This document shows, piece by piece, positions 10,107 through 23,057 of a DNA stretch of 64,000 nucleotides (position 1 is its first letter; every line of letters starts with the position of its first letter). The translations under genes were made by a program, and so were the position numbers. The DNA lies in contig JARBUD010000009.1 in the NCBI GenBank assembly GCA_029239875.1, positions 1 to 64,000 on the forward strand, in the 5' to 3' direction. The DNA comes from Xanthobacteraceae bacterium. Its GTDB lineage: Bacteria > Pseudomonadota > Alphaproteobacteria > Rhizobiales > Xanthobacteraceae. The notes under the pieces are model-generated. The model saw only the letters and a list, made by a program, of their open reading frames with translations. It was not told the DNA's origin and did no database searches.

Positions 10107-11063
10107 TCAATGCGCCTTCCTAGCCGGGCGGCGGGTCGCCAGCACCACGCCGCCGAGCACCAGGACGAAGCCAACGGCGTGGTAGAGGTGCAGTTCCTCG
10201 CCAAGCAGCAGCACCGCCAGCAGCACGCCATAGACCGGCATCGTGTAGAGAAAATTCGCCGTCACCGGCGCACCCGCCATCCTCACGCAGTACAGGAACA
10301 GGGTGAAGGCCAATACCGAAGGGAAGATGGCGAGGAAGAGGATGGCGCCCCACGCTTCCAGCCCGTGAGGCTGCACGCCGCCATTCGCCGCCTCCCACAG
10401 CGCCAGCGGCGCCACCAGCGCCGTGCCGGCGATGGCGACGGTGGTGAAGGTGGCGGCTCCACCCATGCGGGTCAGCGGACCGTCGCGCAGCATCAGCGAA
10501 TAGGCGGCCCAGGAGATCGCCGCCACGAGGATGCCGAGGTCGCCGTCGTTGAACTGCAGCTCCATGAGCCGCAGCGGCTCGCCGTGCACGGTGATCAGCG
10601 CGATGCCGGCAAAGCCCGCCAGCGTGCCCAGGAGCTGCACCAGCGGCAGTCGCCGGCGGGCCAGCACGGCGTCCATCACCACGATCATGATGGTGGAGGT
10701 GGTGTAGATCAGCGTCGCATTGGTCGCCGTGGTGGTCGCCAGCGCCGCATAGACATTGCCGCCGCACAGCACCATGCCGAGCAGGCCGAGCAGCAGGATC
10801 TGCTTCCACTGCGCCAGCAGCACATGGCGGTAGCGGATGAGGGTGGGGGCGGCGAAGGGCAGCAGCATCATGACCGCGAACAGCCAGCGCCAGAAGGCGA
10901 GCGACCACGGCGCCACGGTGCCGACGACGGCGCGCCCGACGATCAGGTTGGTGGCGAAGAACAGCGGCATCGCCAGTAGCGCGAACAGCGCCCGTGGGTT
11001 GCGGGCGAGGGAGATGTGGGTGGGGGAGGGAGAATCGCCGGGGGCGGGCGAGGGGTCGGTCAT
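10107..11063 (-). CDS. EamA/DMT-family transporter
   Basis: A 318-residue inner-membrane protein with ten predicted helices arranged as two EamA repeats. The first starts around ALFALLAMPLFFATNLIVGR and the second around GDLGILVAAISWAAYSLML. This is the drug/metabolite transporter superfamily, whose members usually export metabolites or amino acids; the substrate cannot be read from the sequence. The start at 11063 (MTDPSPAPGD) is preferred over an ATG six codons upstream. The soluble Pro/Ser-rich head of about 25 residues is normal for the family. It is divergent from glmU. Confidence 0.85.
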   Translation of the reverse strand: MTDPSPAPGDSPSPTHISLARNPRALFALLAMPLFFATNLIVGRAVVGTVAPWSLAFWRWLFAVMMLLPFAAPTLIRYRHVLLAQWKQILLLGLLGMVLCGGNVYAALATTTATNATLIYTTSTIMIVVMDAVLARRRLPLVQLLGTLAGFAGIALITVHGEPLRLMELQFNDGDLGILVAAISWAAYSLMLRDGPLTRMGGAATFTTVAIAGTALVAPLALWEAANGGVQPHGLEAWGAILFLAIFPSVLAFTLFLYCVRMAGAPVTANFLYTMPVYGVLLAVLLLGEELHLYHAVGFVLVLGGVVLATRRPARKAH

Positions 11064-11216
11064 GGCGCGTCCCTGATACACGTTCCGCCGGACGCCGTCG
11101 CCGCCTCATGTCGACGTCTTTCGTAGAGGCCCGTGGCAGGCTAGATACCGCCCACCATCTGTACGTCCTCGTGCCCGTTCGCCGCCTAACCTTGGCCGCC
11201 TGCCGGAGTTTCGCCG

Positions 11217-12569
11217 ATGCGCCAGCTTCTCGTCATCGTTCTCGCGGCCGGGGAAGGCACGCGCATGCTCTCGGCGCTGCCGAAGGTGCTGCACAGGCTC
11301 GCTGGCCGTCCCATGGTCTCGCATGTGCTGGACACCGCGCTTGCTGCCGGCGCGGCGCATCTCGCCGTGGTGGTAGGCCCCGGCCATGAGGCGGTGGCCG
11401 CCGAGGTGCGCCGCGTGGCGCCGGAGGCCGAGCTGTTCGTGCAGGAAGAGCGGCGCGGCACCGCCCATGCTGTGCTGGCGGCGCGCGAGGCGTTGGCGCG
11501 TGGTTATGACGACGTGGTGGTGATGTATGGCGACACGCCACTGGTGCGGGTCGAGACGATCGGCGAACTCCGCGGCCCGCTCGCCGGCGGCGCGGCGGTC
11601 TCCGTGCTCGGTTTCCGTCCCGACGATCCCACCGGCTATGGCCGGCTGGTGACGGATGGCGACGGCGCACTGGTCGCCATACGCGAGCACAAGGAGGCGA
11701 GCCCTGAGGAGCTTGCCGTCGGCCTGTGCAATGCCGGCCTGATGGCGCTCGACGGGCGCGCGGCGCTCGACCTGCTCGAGCGCGTCAGTGACGCCAACGC
11801 CAAGAAGGAGTTCTACCTCACCGATGCGGTCGAGATCGCCCGCGCGCTCGGCCGCGCCGCGGCGGTGTGCGAGGCGGAGGTGGAGGAGGTGGTCGGCGTC
11901 AACAGCCGCGCCCAGCTCGCCGAGGCAGAGGCGATCCTGCAGGCTCGCCTGCGCCGCCACGCCATGGACAATGGTGCGACGCTGACCGCGCCGGAAACGG
12001 TGTTCTTCTCGGCCGACACCAAGCTCGGCCGCGACGTGGTGATCGAGCCCAACGTGTTCTTCGGCCCGGGCGTCAGTGTGGAGGAGGGCGCCACCATCCG
12101 CGCCTTCAGCCATGTCGAGGGCGCGCATGTCGGCGCGGGCGCCATCGTCGGCCCCTTCGCCCGCCTGCGTCCCGGGGCAGAGCTCGGCGAGGGCGTGCAT
12201 GTCGGCAACTTCGTGGAGATCAAGGCGTCCGACCTCGCACCGGGGGTCAAGGTCAACCACCTGTCCTATGTCGGCGATTCCAGCGTCGGGGCGAACACCA
12301 ACATCGGCGCCGGCACCATCACCTGCAATTACGACGGCTTCCGCAAGCACCGCACCACCATCGGCGCCAACGCCTTCATCGGTACCAACAGCCTTCTGGT
12401 GGCGCCGGTGACGGTCGGCGATGGCGCCTATCTCGGTACCGGATCCGTCATCACCGACGACGTGCCGGCCGATGCGCTCGCCATCGGCCGCGCCCGGCAG
12501 GTCAACAAGCCGGGGCTGGCGGCGCGGTTGCGCGCGCGGCTCTCCGCCGGCCTCGCGCCGAAGAAATGA
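11217..12569 (+). CDS. glmU: Bifunctional GlmU: GlcN-1-P acetyltransferase / GlcNAc-1-P uridyltransferase
   Basis: Makes UDP-N-acetylglucosamine, precursor of peptidoglycan, lipid A and capsules. The N-terminal pyrophosphorylase domain opens with [10 protein letters not shown] and has the sugar-phosphate Lys in ALPKVLH. The C-terminal left-handed beta-helix (about 245-430) is built of hexapeptide repeats and carries the acetyltransferase His348 (NHLSYVGD) and [13 protein letters not shown]. At 450 residues it has normal length. glmS follows 121 bases downstream, so the steps from fructose 6-phosphate, apart from GlmM, are encoded together. Confidence 0.96.
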   Translation: MRQLLVIVLAAGEGTRMLSALPKVLHRLAGRPMVSHVLDTALAAGAAHLAVVVGPGHEAVAAEVRRVAPEAELFVQEERRGTAHAVLAAREALARGYDDVVVMYGDTPLVRVETIGELRGPLAGGAAVSVLGFRPDDPTGYGRLVTDGDGALVAIREHKEASPEELAVGLCNAGLMALDGRAALDLLERVSDANAKKEFYLTDAVEIARALGRAAAVCEAEVEEVVGVNSRAQLAEAEAILQARLRRHAMDNGATLTAPETVFFSADTKLGRDVVIEPNVFFGPGVSVEEGATIRAFSHVEGAHVGAGAIVGPFARLRPGAELGEGVHVGNFVEIKASDLAPGVKVNHLSYVGDSSVGANTNIGAGTITCNYDGFRKHRTTIGANAFIGTNSLLVAPVTVGDGAYLGTGSVITDDVPADALAIGRARQVNKPGLAARLRARLSAGLAPKK

Positions 12570-12690
12570 CACGAAGCGGGCGATACGAAGCGACATTCGA
12601 ATTGATTTCGACGAGGCAGTGACCGGCGGTTAAACCCTGCGTCGCAGAATCGTCGCCTTCAGACCGTCGCTTCCCGGAGAACGCCTGTCC

Positions 12691-14517
<1,827 letters not shown>

Positions 14518-14541
14518 GGGCTTAAATCCTATAGGGGCGCC

Positions 14542-14647
14542 GTCATCCTGAGGTGCGAGCGCAGCGAGCCTCGAAGGATGGGCGTTACAGCGCGCCCGGA
14601 CGAGCATCCTTCGAGGCCCGGCCTTTGGCCGGGCACCTCAGGATGAC
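14542..14647. repeat. Dispersed palindromic intergenic repeat, copy 2
   Basis: The most regular copy. GTCATCCTGAGGTGCGAGCG opens it and CACCTCAGGATGAC closes it, so the whole unit is a near-perfect inverted repeat. Internal ATCCTTCGAGG/CCTCGAAGGAT arms and the hairpin GCCCGGCCTTTGGCCGGGC lie within. It sits in the 152 bases between the ends of convergent glmS and queF. It could fold on either transcript and help end both, but that is inferred only from position. Confidence 0.85.
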
Positions 14648-14669
14648 GATCATCGGGCTGGAATGAGCC

Positions 14670-15131
14670 TTACCCCCGCCCGCGATAGGGCGGCACGCCC
14701 TGGTCGGGTAGCCAGATGTCCGCGGGCGGCGCGCCGCTCTGCCAGAACACGTCGATCGGGATGCCGCCGCGCGGGTACCAGTAGCCGCCGATGCGCAGCC
14801 AGTGCGGCTGCAGGAGATCATACAGCCGCCGCCCGACCGCCACGGTGCAGTCCTCGTGGAAGGCGCCGTGGTTGCGGAAGCTGGCGAGATAGAGCTTCAG
14901 CGACTTCGATTCGACCAGCCAGTCCTTCGGCACGTAGTCGATCACCAGATGCGCGAAGTCCGGCTGGCCGGTCACCGGGCAGAGCGAGGTGAACTCCGGC
15001 GCGGTGAAGCGGGCCACATAGAGCGTGTCGGCCTGCGGGTTGGGCACGCGGTCGAGCACCGCCTCCTCGGGCGAGGCCGGCCATTGCGTGGCACGGCCGA
15101 GCTGGAGCGGGGCTTCCGTTGCGTCGTTCAT
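14670..15131 (-). CDS. queF: NADPH-dependent 7-cyano-7-deazaguanine reductase
   Basis: Reduces preQ0 to preQ1 in queuosine synthesis, acting before insertion into tRNA. The 153-residue product is the short, single-domain QueF type. Key residues are the thioimide-forming Cys51 (FTSLCP), the proton donor Asp58 (GQPDF), the signature ESKSLKLYL at 74-82 and HEDC at 92-95. It is a single gene, convergent with glmS and divergent from eno. No other queuosine genes are in the window. Confidence 0.93.
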   Translation of the reverse strand: MNDATEAPLQLGRATQWPASPEEAVLDRVPNPQADTLYVARFTAPEFTSLCPVTGQPDFAHLVIDYVPKDWLVESKSLKLYLASFRNHGAFHEDCTVAVGRRLYDLLQPHWLRIGGYWYPRGGIPIDVFWQSGAPPADIWLPDQGVPPYRGRG

Positions 15132-15198
15132 CTATCGTCTCCTGTCGGGCCGGCGATATGTGCGGGCACCTCTTTCGCATGTCACATCGGTCGAGTAG

Positions 15199-16524
<1,326 letters not shown>

Positions 16525-16552
16525 TCCATCGTCGGACTGGAATTTCGGGAAT

Positions 16553-16580
16553 GGCCGGGCTCGCCCGGCCGTTTTCTTTT
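16553..16580 (+). terminator. Rho-independent terminator after eno
   Basis: Eight-base perfect stem GGCCGGGC / GCCCGGCC with a two-base TC loop in the printed pairing (so a real loop of four or more after end-opening), followed by GTTTTCTTTT. It lies 28 bases after the eno stop codon and separates eno from the ftsB-pdh region. Confidence 0.85.
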
Positions 16581-16695
16581 GGCGCACCGCATCGCGAGCC
16601 GGCGAAGCATTGCGCGCCGCAGCAGGCTCACGGAAAATTTTCGCGCGCCGAACACGGTTAACGGAGCTTCAACCGGCCGCGGCTAGGCTCCCGCC

Positions 16696-17037
16696 ATGAT
16701 CATACGCACCCGCTGGCGCTCCATTCTCCAGACCGTCACCCTGCATCTCGGGGCGGCGGCGCTGATCGGCTACTTCGCCTTCCAGGGCTATAACGGCCAG
16801 TACGGCCTGCTTGCCCGCCGCTCCTTCGAGCAGCAGCACGCCGACCTCACCAAGGAGCGCGACCGGCTGCGAGGCCAGCGCGAGGCGCTGCAGGCCAAGG
16901 TGCGGCTCCTCTCTCCCGACCTGGTCGACGCCGACATGCTGGACGAGCAGGCGCGCTCGCTGCTGAACCTGGTGAACCCCAAGGATCTGGTGCTGCTCCT
17001 GCCTAAGCCGGCGGCGGCACCGACCGCGACGCAGTGA
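16696..17037 (+). CDS. FtsB/DivIC-family septum formation initiator
   Basis: A 113-residue bitopic membrane protein: a short basic head, a membrane helix at about 12-28, then a periplasmic coiled coil (about 40-72, EQQHADLTKERDRLRGQREAL) and a short DivIC-type tail with DMLDEQARSLLNLVNPKDLV. In other bacteria FtsB joins FtsL and FtsQ at the division site. The position between eno and pdhA is the conserved one in Rhizobiales and supports the call. The gap to pdhA is 242 bases, so pdhA probably has its own promoter. Confidence 0.87.
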   Translation: MIIRTRWRSILQTVTLHLGAAALIGYFAFQGYNGQYGLLARRSFEQQHADLTKERDRLRGQREALQAKVRLLSPDLVDADMLDEQARSLLNLVNPKDLVLLLPKPAAAPTATQ

Positions 17038-17279
17038 GTCACTGATTTGGCGAAACGGCGGTTCTGGCATGCCAGAAACATGTCGTTGGGAAATCCCGAT
17101 ATTCCAAAAGCTTAACTTGATATGAGCTAAATCGCTCATTGAACTTGATTTCGGTTTAAATGCGGAAACCATTGCGTCTACAACATGTTGTGCGTCGCAG
17201 CATTGCGTTGCACGCGTAGCGCGGTAGCCGAAGGTGCGATATGAAGCTCGTCGACATCAGTCCGAGCTGAGGAAGCGCC

Positions 17280-18365
17280 ATGGTCGTCGCCGCGAAGAAA
17301 TCGGCTGTCAGCAAGACGGTCGGTAAAACCGCCGCCCCCAAAGCCCCCGCCAAGTCGGCTGCCCGCAGTCCGGCGCGCCGCTCGGAGAAGGCGTCGGGGG
17401 TTCCCGAGTTCACCAAGGCCGAGGAACTCGACGCCTACCGCAAGATGCTGGAAATTCGCCGCTTCGAAGAGAAGGCCGGCCAGCTCTACGGCATGGGCCT
17501 GATCGGCGGCTTCTGCCATCTCTATATCGGCCAGGAGGCCGTCGTCGTCGGCATGCAGGCCGCCCTCAAGGAGGGCGACGAGGTCATCACCGGCTATCGC
17601 GACCACGGCCATATGCTCGCCTGCGGCATGGATCCCAAGGGCGTCATGGCCGAGCTCACCGGCCGCCAGGGCGGCTATTCCAAGGGCAAGGGCGGCTCGA
17701 TGCACATGTTCAGCATCGAGAAGGGCTTCTTCGGCGGTCACGGCATCGTCGGCGCGCAGGTCTCGCTCGGCACCGGCCTCGCCTTCGCCAACCGCTACCG
17801 CGAGAACGACAACGTCTCCCTGACCTATTTCGGCGACGGCGCGGCCAATCAGGGCCAGGTCTATGAGAGCTTCAACATGGCGGAGCTCTGGAAGCTGCCG
17901 GTCGTGTTCATCATCGAGAACAACAAATACGCCATGGGCACCGCGGTGAACCGCGCCTCCGCCCAGACCGATTTCTCCAAGCGCGGCACCTCCTTCAACA
18001 TTCCCGGCGAGCAGGTCGACGGCATGGACGTACGGGCGGTCAAGGCCGCCGGCGCCCGCGCGGTCGAGTTCGCCCGTTCGGGGAAGGGCCCCTACATCCT
18101 CGAGATGCTCACCTACCGCTATCGCGGCCACTCCATGTCCGACCCGGCCAAGTACCGGTCGAAGGAGGAGGTGCAGAAGATGCGCACCGAGCACGACCCG
18201 ATCGAGCAGGTGCGCAACCGCCTCCTGGAGAAGAAGTGGGCCACCGAGGAGGAGCTGAAGGCGATCGACGCCGAGATCCGCGACCAGATGAACGCGGCGG
18301 CCGACTTCGCCAGCGCCGACCCGGAGCCGGACGTCTCCGAGCTCTACACCGACGTGCTGCGCTGA
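17280..18365 (+). CDS. pdhA: Pyruvate dehydrogenase E1 component, alpha subunit
   Basis: Thiamine-diphosphate-binding half of the E1 heterotetramer that decarboxylates pyruvate. The 361-residue protein begins with a 40-residue Lys/Ala/Pro-rich extension, typical of alphaproteobacterial PdhA and likely flexible. The core starts at YRKMLEIRRFEEKAGQLYG. The ThDP motif runs from GDG (185-187) to NN (214-215), and the loop YRGHSMSDPAKYRS matches the region phosphorylated in mitochondrial E1. pdhB follows after one small gene, so the two E1 subunits are separated here. Confidence 0.96.
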   Translation: MVVAAKKSAVSKTVGKTAAPKAPAKSAARSPARRSEKASGVPEFTKAEELDAYRKMLEIRRFEEKAGQLYGMGLIGGFCHLYIGQEAVVVGMQAALKEGDEVITGYRDHGHMLACGMDPKGVMAELTGRQGGYSKGKGGSMHMFSIEKGFFGGHGIVGAQVSLGTGLAFANRYRENDNVSLTYFGDGAANQGQVYESFNMAELWKLPVVFIIENNKYAMGTAVNRASAQTDFSKRGTSFNIPGEQVDGMDVRAVKAAGARAVEFARSGKGPYILEMLTYRYRGHSMSDPAKYRSKEEVQKMRTEHDPIEQVRNRLLEKKWATEEELKAIDAEIRDQMNAAADFASADPEPDVSELYTDVLR

Positions 18366-18393
18366 GCGGCAGTCGGATCGAGGGGGGCGCCCG

Positions 18394-18693
18394 ATGCTGG
18401 CTGAGCTGTTCTGGGTCGGAATCGTCGCCGGAGGGTCGGCGGCGGTGGTGATCTGGGTCCTCGCGGCCCGGCTCGCCTTCCGCCTCGCCGGCGCCCGGCA
18501 GGCCGGCCCCCTCGGCTGGGTTCTCGCCGCGCTCTGGCCCTTCGGGGCGCGCCAGACCGCCGGCGCCAGTGCCGAAACGGCGACCACGCTGAACAAGATG
18601 ATGGTCGCCTTCTTCATTGCCATTCTCATCGCCATCGCCTCGATGGCCGTCTACAGCAACCTGACGTTCGTGCCGCCGGTACGCACGCAGTGA
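18394..18693 (+). CDS. Small two-helix membrane protein inside the pdh operon, unknown
   Basis: A 99-residue protein with one long helix near the N-terminus (about 5-31), a middle segment with [17 protein letters not shown], and a second helix at about 68-88. The end PPVRTQ is short and polar. It lies 28 bases after pdhA and 40 before pdhB on the same strand, in dense operon spacing, and its base composition matches its neighbours. No family is recognised. It may simply be carried on the transcript, or tie the complex to the membrane; the sequence does not decide. Confidence 0.6.
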   Translation: MLAELFWVGIVAGGSAAVVIWVLAARLAFRLAGARQAGPLGWVLAALWPFGARQTAGASAETATTLNKMMVAFFIAILIAIASMAVYSNLTFVPPVRTQ

Positions 18694-18733
18694 CGCGCGA
18701 TTGTTGACGCACGTTTCTTTGGGGAACGCCGCC

Positions 18734-20152
18734 ATGCCGACCGAAGTCCTTATGCCTGCCCTCTCCCCCACCATGGAGAAGGGCAACCTCGCGAAGTGGC
18801 TCAAGAAAGAGGGCGATGCGGTCAAGTCCGGCGACGTCATCGCCGAGATCGAGACCGACAAGGCGACCATGGAGGTCGAGGCCATCGACGAGGGCACGCT
18901 CGGCAAGATCCTGGTGCCCGAGGGCACGCAGGACGTGGCGGTGAACACGCCCATCGCGGTGATCCTGGCCGATGGCGAGGACGCGAGCGCCGCCTCCGCC
19001 GCACCGAGTCCCAAGGCCGCCGAATCCGCGCCGCCGGTCGAGGCCGCTCCGGTCCAGCCGTCGCCGGTCGCCGCTTCCGCGCCGGCCCCGCAGGCGAGCG
19101 TCACCTCGGCGGTCGCCAATCCGCCCCAGCCCGAGGCGGTGCCGGAGCCGGAGGTGCCGGAAGGCACCGAGATGGTCAATCAGACCATGCGCGAGGCGCT
19201 GCGCGACGCCATGGCCGAGGAGATGCGCCGCGACGGCGACGTCTTCGTCATGGGCGAGGAAGTCGCCGAATATCAGGGCGCCTACAAGATCACCCAGGGC
19301 CTGCTGCAGGAATTCGGCGCCAAGCGCGTGATCGATACCCCGATCACCGAGCACGGCTTCGCCGGCGTCGGCATCGGCGCGGCGATGGCAGGCCTGAAGC
19401 CGATCGTCGAGTTCATGACCTTCAATTTCGCCATGCAGGCGATGGACCAGATCATCAACTCCGCCGCCAAGACCCACTACATGTCGGGTGGCCAGATCGG
19501 CTGCTCCATCGTGTTCCGCGGCCCGAACGGCGCCGCCGCCCGCGTCGCCGCCCAGCACAGCCAGGACTTCACCGCCTGGTTCAGCCACATCCCCGGCCTC
19601 AAGGTCGTCGCGCCCTACACGGCGGCCGACGCCAAGGGCCTGCTCAAAGCCGCCATCCGCGATCCCAACCCGGTGGTGTTCCTTGAGAACGAGATACTCT
19701 ACGGCCACTCCTCGCCGGTGCCGAAGCTCGACGACTTCATCGTCCCGATCGGCAAGGCGCGCATCGCTCGCCCGGGCAAGGACGTGACGCTGGTCGCCTG
19801 GTCGATCGGCATGAACTACGCACTCAAGGGCGCCGAGGAACTGTCCAAGCTCGGTATCGAGGCCGAGGTGATCGACCTGCGCACCATCCGCCCGATGGAC
19901 ATCGAAACCGTGATCGCTTCGGTGAGGAAGACCGGGCGCTGCGTGACGGTGGAGGAGGGCTGGAGCCAGTCCGGCGTCGGCGCCGAGATCGCCGCCCAGC
20001 TCTTCGAGAAGGCGTTCGACTGGCTCGACGCCCCGGTGCTGCGCGTCACCGGCAAGGACGTGCCGATGCCCTATGCCGCCAATCTCGAAAAGCTCGCCCT
20101 GCCGTCGGTGCAGGACGTCGTCGACGCCGCCCGCGCCGTGACCTATCGCTGA
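18734..20152 (+). CDS. pdhB: Pyruvate dehydrogenase E1 component, beta subunit, with N-terminal lipoyl domain
   Basis: A 472-residue E1 beta subunit. Residues 1-78 are a lipoyl domain with the acceptor Lys43 in [17 protein letters not shown]. An Ala/Pro linker (about 80-140) follows, then the E1 beta core (about 145-470) beginning [20 protein letters not shown]. The extra lipoyl domain is usual in alphaproteobacteria and absent from most other E1 beta proteins. The ATG at 18734 was preferred to a TTG eleven codons upstream because it gives the lipoyl N-terminus and follows GGGGAACGCC. The lipoyl domain is nearly the same as that of PdhC next door. Confidence 0.96.
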   Translation: MPTEVLMPALSPTMEKGNLAKWLKKEGDAVKSGDVIAEIETDKATMEVEAIDEGTLGKILVPEGTQDVAVNTPIAVILADGEDASAASAAPSPKAAESAPPVEAAPVQPSPVAASAPAPQASVTSAVANPPQPEAVPEPEVPEGTEMVNQTMREALRDAMAEEMRRDGDVFVMGEEVAEYQGAYKITQGLLQEFGAKRVIDTPITEHGFAGVGIGAAMAGLKPIVEFMTFNFAMQAMDQIINSAAKTHYMSGGQIGCSIVFRGPNGAAARVAAQHSQDFTAWFSHIPGLKVVAPYTAADAKGLLKAAIRDPNPVVFLENEILYGHSSPVPKLDDFIVPIGKARIARPGKDVTLVAWSIGMNYALKGAEELSKLGIEAEVIDLRTIRPMDIETVIASVRKTGRCVTVEEGWSQSGVGAEIAAQLFEKAFDWLDAPVLRVTGKDVPMPYAANLEKLALPSVQDVVDAARAVTYR

Positions 20153-20166
20153 GGCCGGAGACCGCC

Positions 20167-21534
20167 ATGTCCATTGAGATCCTGATGCCGGCCCTGTCTC
20201 CGACCATGGAGAAGGGCAATCTGGCCAAATGGCTGAAGAAGGAAGGCGACAAGGTCGCCCCGGGCGATGTCATCGCCGAGATCGAGACCGACAAGGCCAC
20301 GATGGAGGTCGAGGCCATCGACGAAGGCACGCTGGCCAAGATCGTGGTGCCGGAAGGCACCGCCGACGTGCCGGTGAACCAGATCATCGCGGTGCTGGCG
20401 ACCGAAGGCGAGGACGCGAAGGCGGTCGCCGCTGGCGGCGCTGCCGCGCCCGCCAAGGCGGAAGCTCCGAAGGCTGAAGCGCCCAAAGCTGAGGCTCCGA
20501 AGGCGCCCGAGCCGGCTCCTGCTGCTGCGGCTCCTGCTCCGGCGGCGCCTGCGCCGGCCGCTCCCGCGGCGGCCCCGGCCCGGACAGACGGCGAGCGCGT
20601 CTTCGCGTCGCCGCTGGCTCGCCGCCTCGCCAAGGAGAAGGGCGTCGATCTCTCCGCGGTGAAGGGCTCCGGCCCGCATGGCCGCATCGTCGCCGCGGAC
20701 GTCGAAGCCGCCCCTGTCGGCGCTGCGGCACCGGCTGCCGCTCCCGCGGCCAAGGCGCCTGCCGCTGCCCCGGTTCCGGTCGCGCCCGGCGCGTTGCTGG
20801 AGCAGGTGAAGGCCTATTACGAGGCCGGTACCTATGAGGAAGTGCCGCTCGACGCCATGCGCCGCGTCATCGCCCAGCGCATGACCGAGGCCCGGCAGAC
20901 GGTGCCGACCTTCTATCTCACCGTCGACTGCGACGTCGACGCGCTGCTGAAGCTGCGCGAGGAGCTGAACAAGTCGGCGCCCGAGAAGGATGGCAAGCCG
21001 GCCTACAAGCTCTCGGTCAACGACTTCGTCATCAAGGCCTATGCGCTCGCCTTCCAGCAGGTGCCGGACGCCAACATGGTCTGGGGCGGCGACCGCTACC
21101 TCAAGCTCAAGCACTCCGACATCGGCGTCGCGGTGGCGATCGACGGCGGCAAGGGCCTGCTCACCCCGATCGTCCGCAAGGCGGAGACCAAGACGCTCTC
21201 GGCCATCTCCAACGAGACCCGCGACTTCGCCGCGCGCGCCCGCAACAAGAAGCTGCAGCCGCACGAATATCAGGGGGGCTCCTCCGCGATTTCGAACCTC
21301 GGCATGTTTGGAATCAAGGACTTCACGGCGATCATTAATCCGCCGCATGCGACGATCCTGGCGGTCGGTGCCAGCGAGCAGCGGGCAGTGGTGAAGGGCG
21401 GCCAGCTCGCCGTGGCGACGGTGATGACCGTCACCATCTCCTGCGACCATCGCGTGATGGACGGCGCCATGGGCGCACAGCTCATCGGCGCCTTCAAGCA
21501 GATCATCGAAAAGCCGATGTCGATGCTGGTCTGA
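20167..21534 (+). CDS. pdhC: Dihydrolipoyllysine acetyltransferase (PDH E2)
   Basis: The core of the complex, passing the acetyl group from lipoamide to CoA. The 455-residue protein has one lipoyl domain (1-78, Lys43 in [11 protein letters not shown]), a long Ala/Pro/Glu linker with repeated PKAEAPKAEAPK, and a peripheral-subunit-binding domain (about 144-182, FASPLARRLAKEKGVDL). A second Ala/Pro linker leads to the catalytic domain (about 225-455), with His428 and Asp432 in CDHRVMDGAMGA. It starts 14 bases after pdhB, with GGAGACC before the ATG. Confidence 0.97.
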   Translation: MSIEILMPALSPTMEKGNLAKWLKKEGDKVAPGDVIAEIETDKATMEVEAIDEGTLAKIVVPEGTADVPVNQIIAVLATEGEDAKAVAAGGAAAPAKAEAPKAEAPKAEAPKAPEPAPAAAAPAPAAPAPAAPAAAPARTDGERVFASPLARRLAKEKGVDLSAVKGSGPHGRIVAADVEAAPVGAAAPAAAPAAKAPAAAPVPVAPGALLEQVKAYYEAGTYEEVPLDAMRRVIAQRMTEARQTVPTFYLTVDCDVDALLKLREELNKSAPEKDGKPAYKLSVNDFVIKAYALAFQQVPDANMVWGGDRYLKLKHSDIGVAVAIDGGKGLLTPIVRKAETKTLSAISNETRDFAARARNKKLQPHEYQGGSSAISNLGMFGIKDFTAIINPPHATILAVGASEQRAVVKGGQLAVATVMTVTISCDHRVMDGAMGAQLIGAFKQIIEKPMSMLV

Positions 21535-21543
21535 GGAACGATC

Positions 21544-22962
21544 ATGGCAGATACCTACGACGTTCTCATCATCGGCTCCGGCCCCGGCGGCTATGTCGGC
21601 GCCATCCGCGCCGCCCAGCTCGGCCTCAAGGTCGGCGTCGTCGAGCGCTCCTATGTCGGCGGCATCTGCCCGAACTGGGGCTGCATCCCGGCCAAGGCGC
21701 TTCTGCGCTCGGCCGAGATCATCCACTACATTGAGCATGCCAAGGATTACGGCCTCGTCGCCGAGAAGACCGGCGTCGACATCGCCGGCGTGGTGAAGCG
21801 CTCGCGCGGCATTGCCGCGCAGATGAGCAACGGCGTCGGCTTCCTGCTGAAGAAGAACAAGGTCGACGTGATCTGGGGCAATGCCACCATCACGGCCCCC
21901 GGCAATGTCACCGTTTCTGCCACCACCGATCCCGCGCCCAAAGGCGCGCTGGCGCCTGGCGAATACAAGGCGAAGAACATCGTCATCGCTACCGGCGCCC
22001 GTCCGCGCGCCCTGCCCGGCATCGAACCCGACAAGAAGTTGATCTGGACTTATTTCGAGGCGCTCGCCCCGGCGAGCGTGCCGAAGTCGCTCCTCATCAT
22101 GGGCTCGGGCGCCATCGGCGTCGAATTCGCCTCCTTCTACAAGGCGATGGGCTCGGACGTGACCATCGTCGAGCTGCTGCCGCAGATCCTCCCCGTCGAG
22201 GATGAGGAGATCGCCGAGCACGCCCGCAAGCGCTTCGAGAAGCAGGGCATCAAGATCCTTACCGGCGCCAAGGTGTCGAAGGTCACCAAGGCCGCCGACA
22301 GCGTCACCGCCACGGTGGAGACACCGGACGGCAAGGTGCAGAACATCACCGCCGACCGGCTGATCTCGGCCGTCGGCGTCGTCGGCAACATCGAGAATCT
22401 CGGCCTCGAGAAGCTCGGTGTGAAGACCGACCGCGGCTGCGTGGTGATCGATGGCCTATGCCGCACCAATGTGCCGGGCATCTGGGCCATCGGCGACGTC
22501 GCAGGTCCCCCCATGCTGGCGCACAAGGCCGAACATGAGGGCGTGATCTGCGTCGAAGCCATCGCCGGCAAGCACCCGCACGCCATGGACAAGCTGATGG
22601 TCCCCGGCTGCACCTATTGCATGCCGCAGGTCGCGTCCGTCGGCCTCACCGAGAAGAAGGCCAAGGAAGCCGGCTACGACATCAAGGTCGGCCGCTTTCC
22701 CTTCATCGGCAACGGCAAGGCGGTGGCGCTCGGCGAATCCGAGGGACTGGTGAAGACCATCTTCGACGCGAAGACCGGGCAGCTTCTCGGTGCGCATCTC
22801 GTCGGCGCTGAGGTCACCGAGCTGATCCAGGGCTTCGTGCTGGCGATGAATCTGGAGACCACCGAGGCGGAGCTGATCAACGCGGTCTTCCCGCACCCGA
22901 CGGTTTCTGAGACCATGCATGAGAGCGTGCTCGCCGCTTACGGGCGCGCCATCCACATCTAG
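21544..22962 (+). CDS. lpdA: Dihydrolipoyl dehydrogenase (PDH E3)
   Basis: Flavoprotein that reoxidises dihydrolipoamide with NAD. The 472-residue protein has the FAD loop GSGPGG (11-16), the redox-active disulfide Cys42/Cys47 in GGICPNWGCIPAK, an NAD loop MGSGAIGVEFAS around 183-194, and the C-terminal base His451 with Glu456 in HPTVSE. It begins nine bases after pdhC with a good GAGGAACG ribosome site and closes the set of complex subunits. Confidence 0.97.
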   Translation: MADTYDVLIIGSGPGGYVGAIRAAQLGLKVGVVERSYVGGICPNWGCIPAKALLRSAEIIHYIEHAKDYGLVAEKTGVDIAGVVKRSRGIAAQMSNGVGFLLKKNKVDVIWGNATITAPGNVTVSATTDPAPKGALAPGEYKAKNIVIATGARPRALPGIEPDKKLIWTYFEALAPASVPKSLLIMGSGAIGVEFASFYKAMGSDVTIVELLPQILPVEDEEIAEHARKRFEKQGIKILTGAKVSKVTKAADSVTATVETPDGKVQNITADRLISAVGVVGNIENLGLEKLGVKTDRGCVVIDGLCRTNVPGIWAIGDVAGPPMLAHKAEHEGVICVEAIAGKHPHAMDKLMVPGCTYCMPQVASVGLTEKKAKEAGYDIKVGRFPFIGNGKAVALGESEGLVKTIFDAKTGQLLGAHLVGAEVTELIQGFVLAMNLETTEAELINAVFPHPTVSETMHESVLAAYGRAIHI

Positions 22963-23057
22963 GGCTGTCCCGGCCCGGCGACGTCGTCCGGCCGACAGGA
23001 AAGTGCGTGAGATTGGGGAGCGGGCCGGGGCGGCCCGCCTGGGGCAGGAGCCTGAAG

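Noticed and set aside
12570-12690. Possible glmS ribozyme in the leader of glmS
   Set aside because: The gap is only 121 bases, lacks the conserved core, and the ribozyme is typical of Firmicutes, not alphaproteobacteria.
20455-20520. Tandem repeat coding for KAEAPKAEAPKAEAP in pdhC
   Set aside because: It is an ordinary flexible linker of an E2 protein, not a mobile or CRISPR-like repeat.
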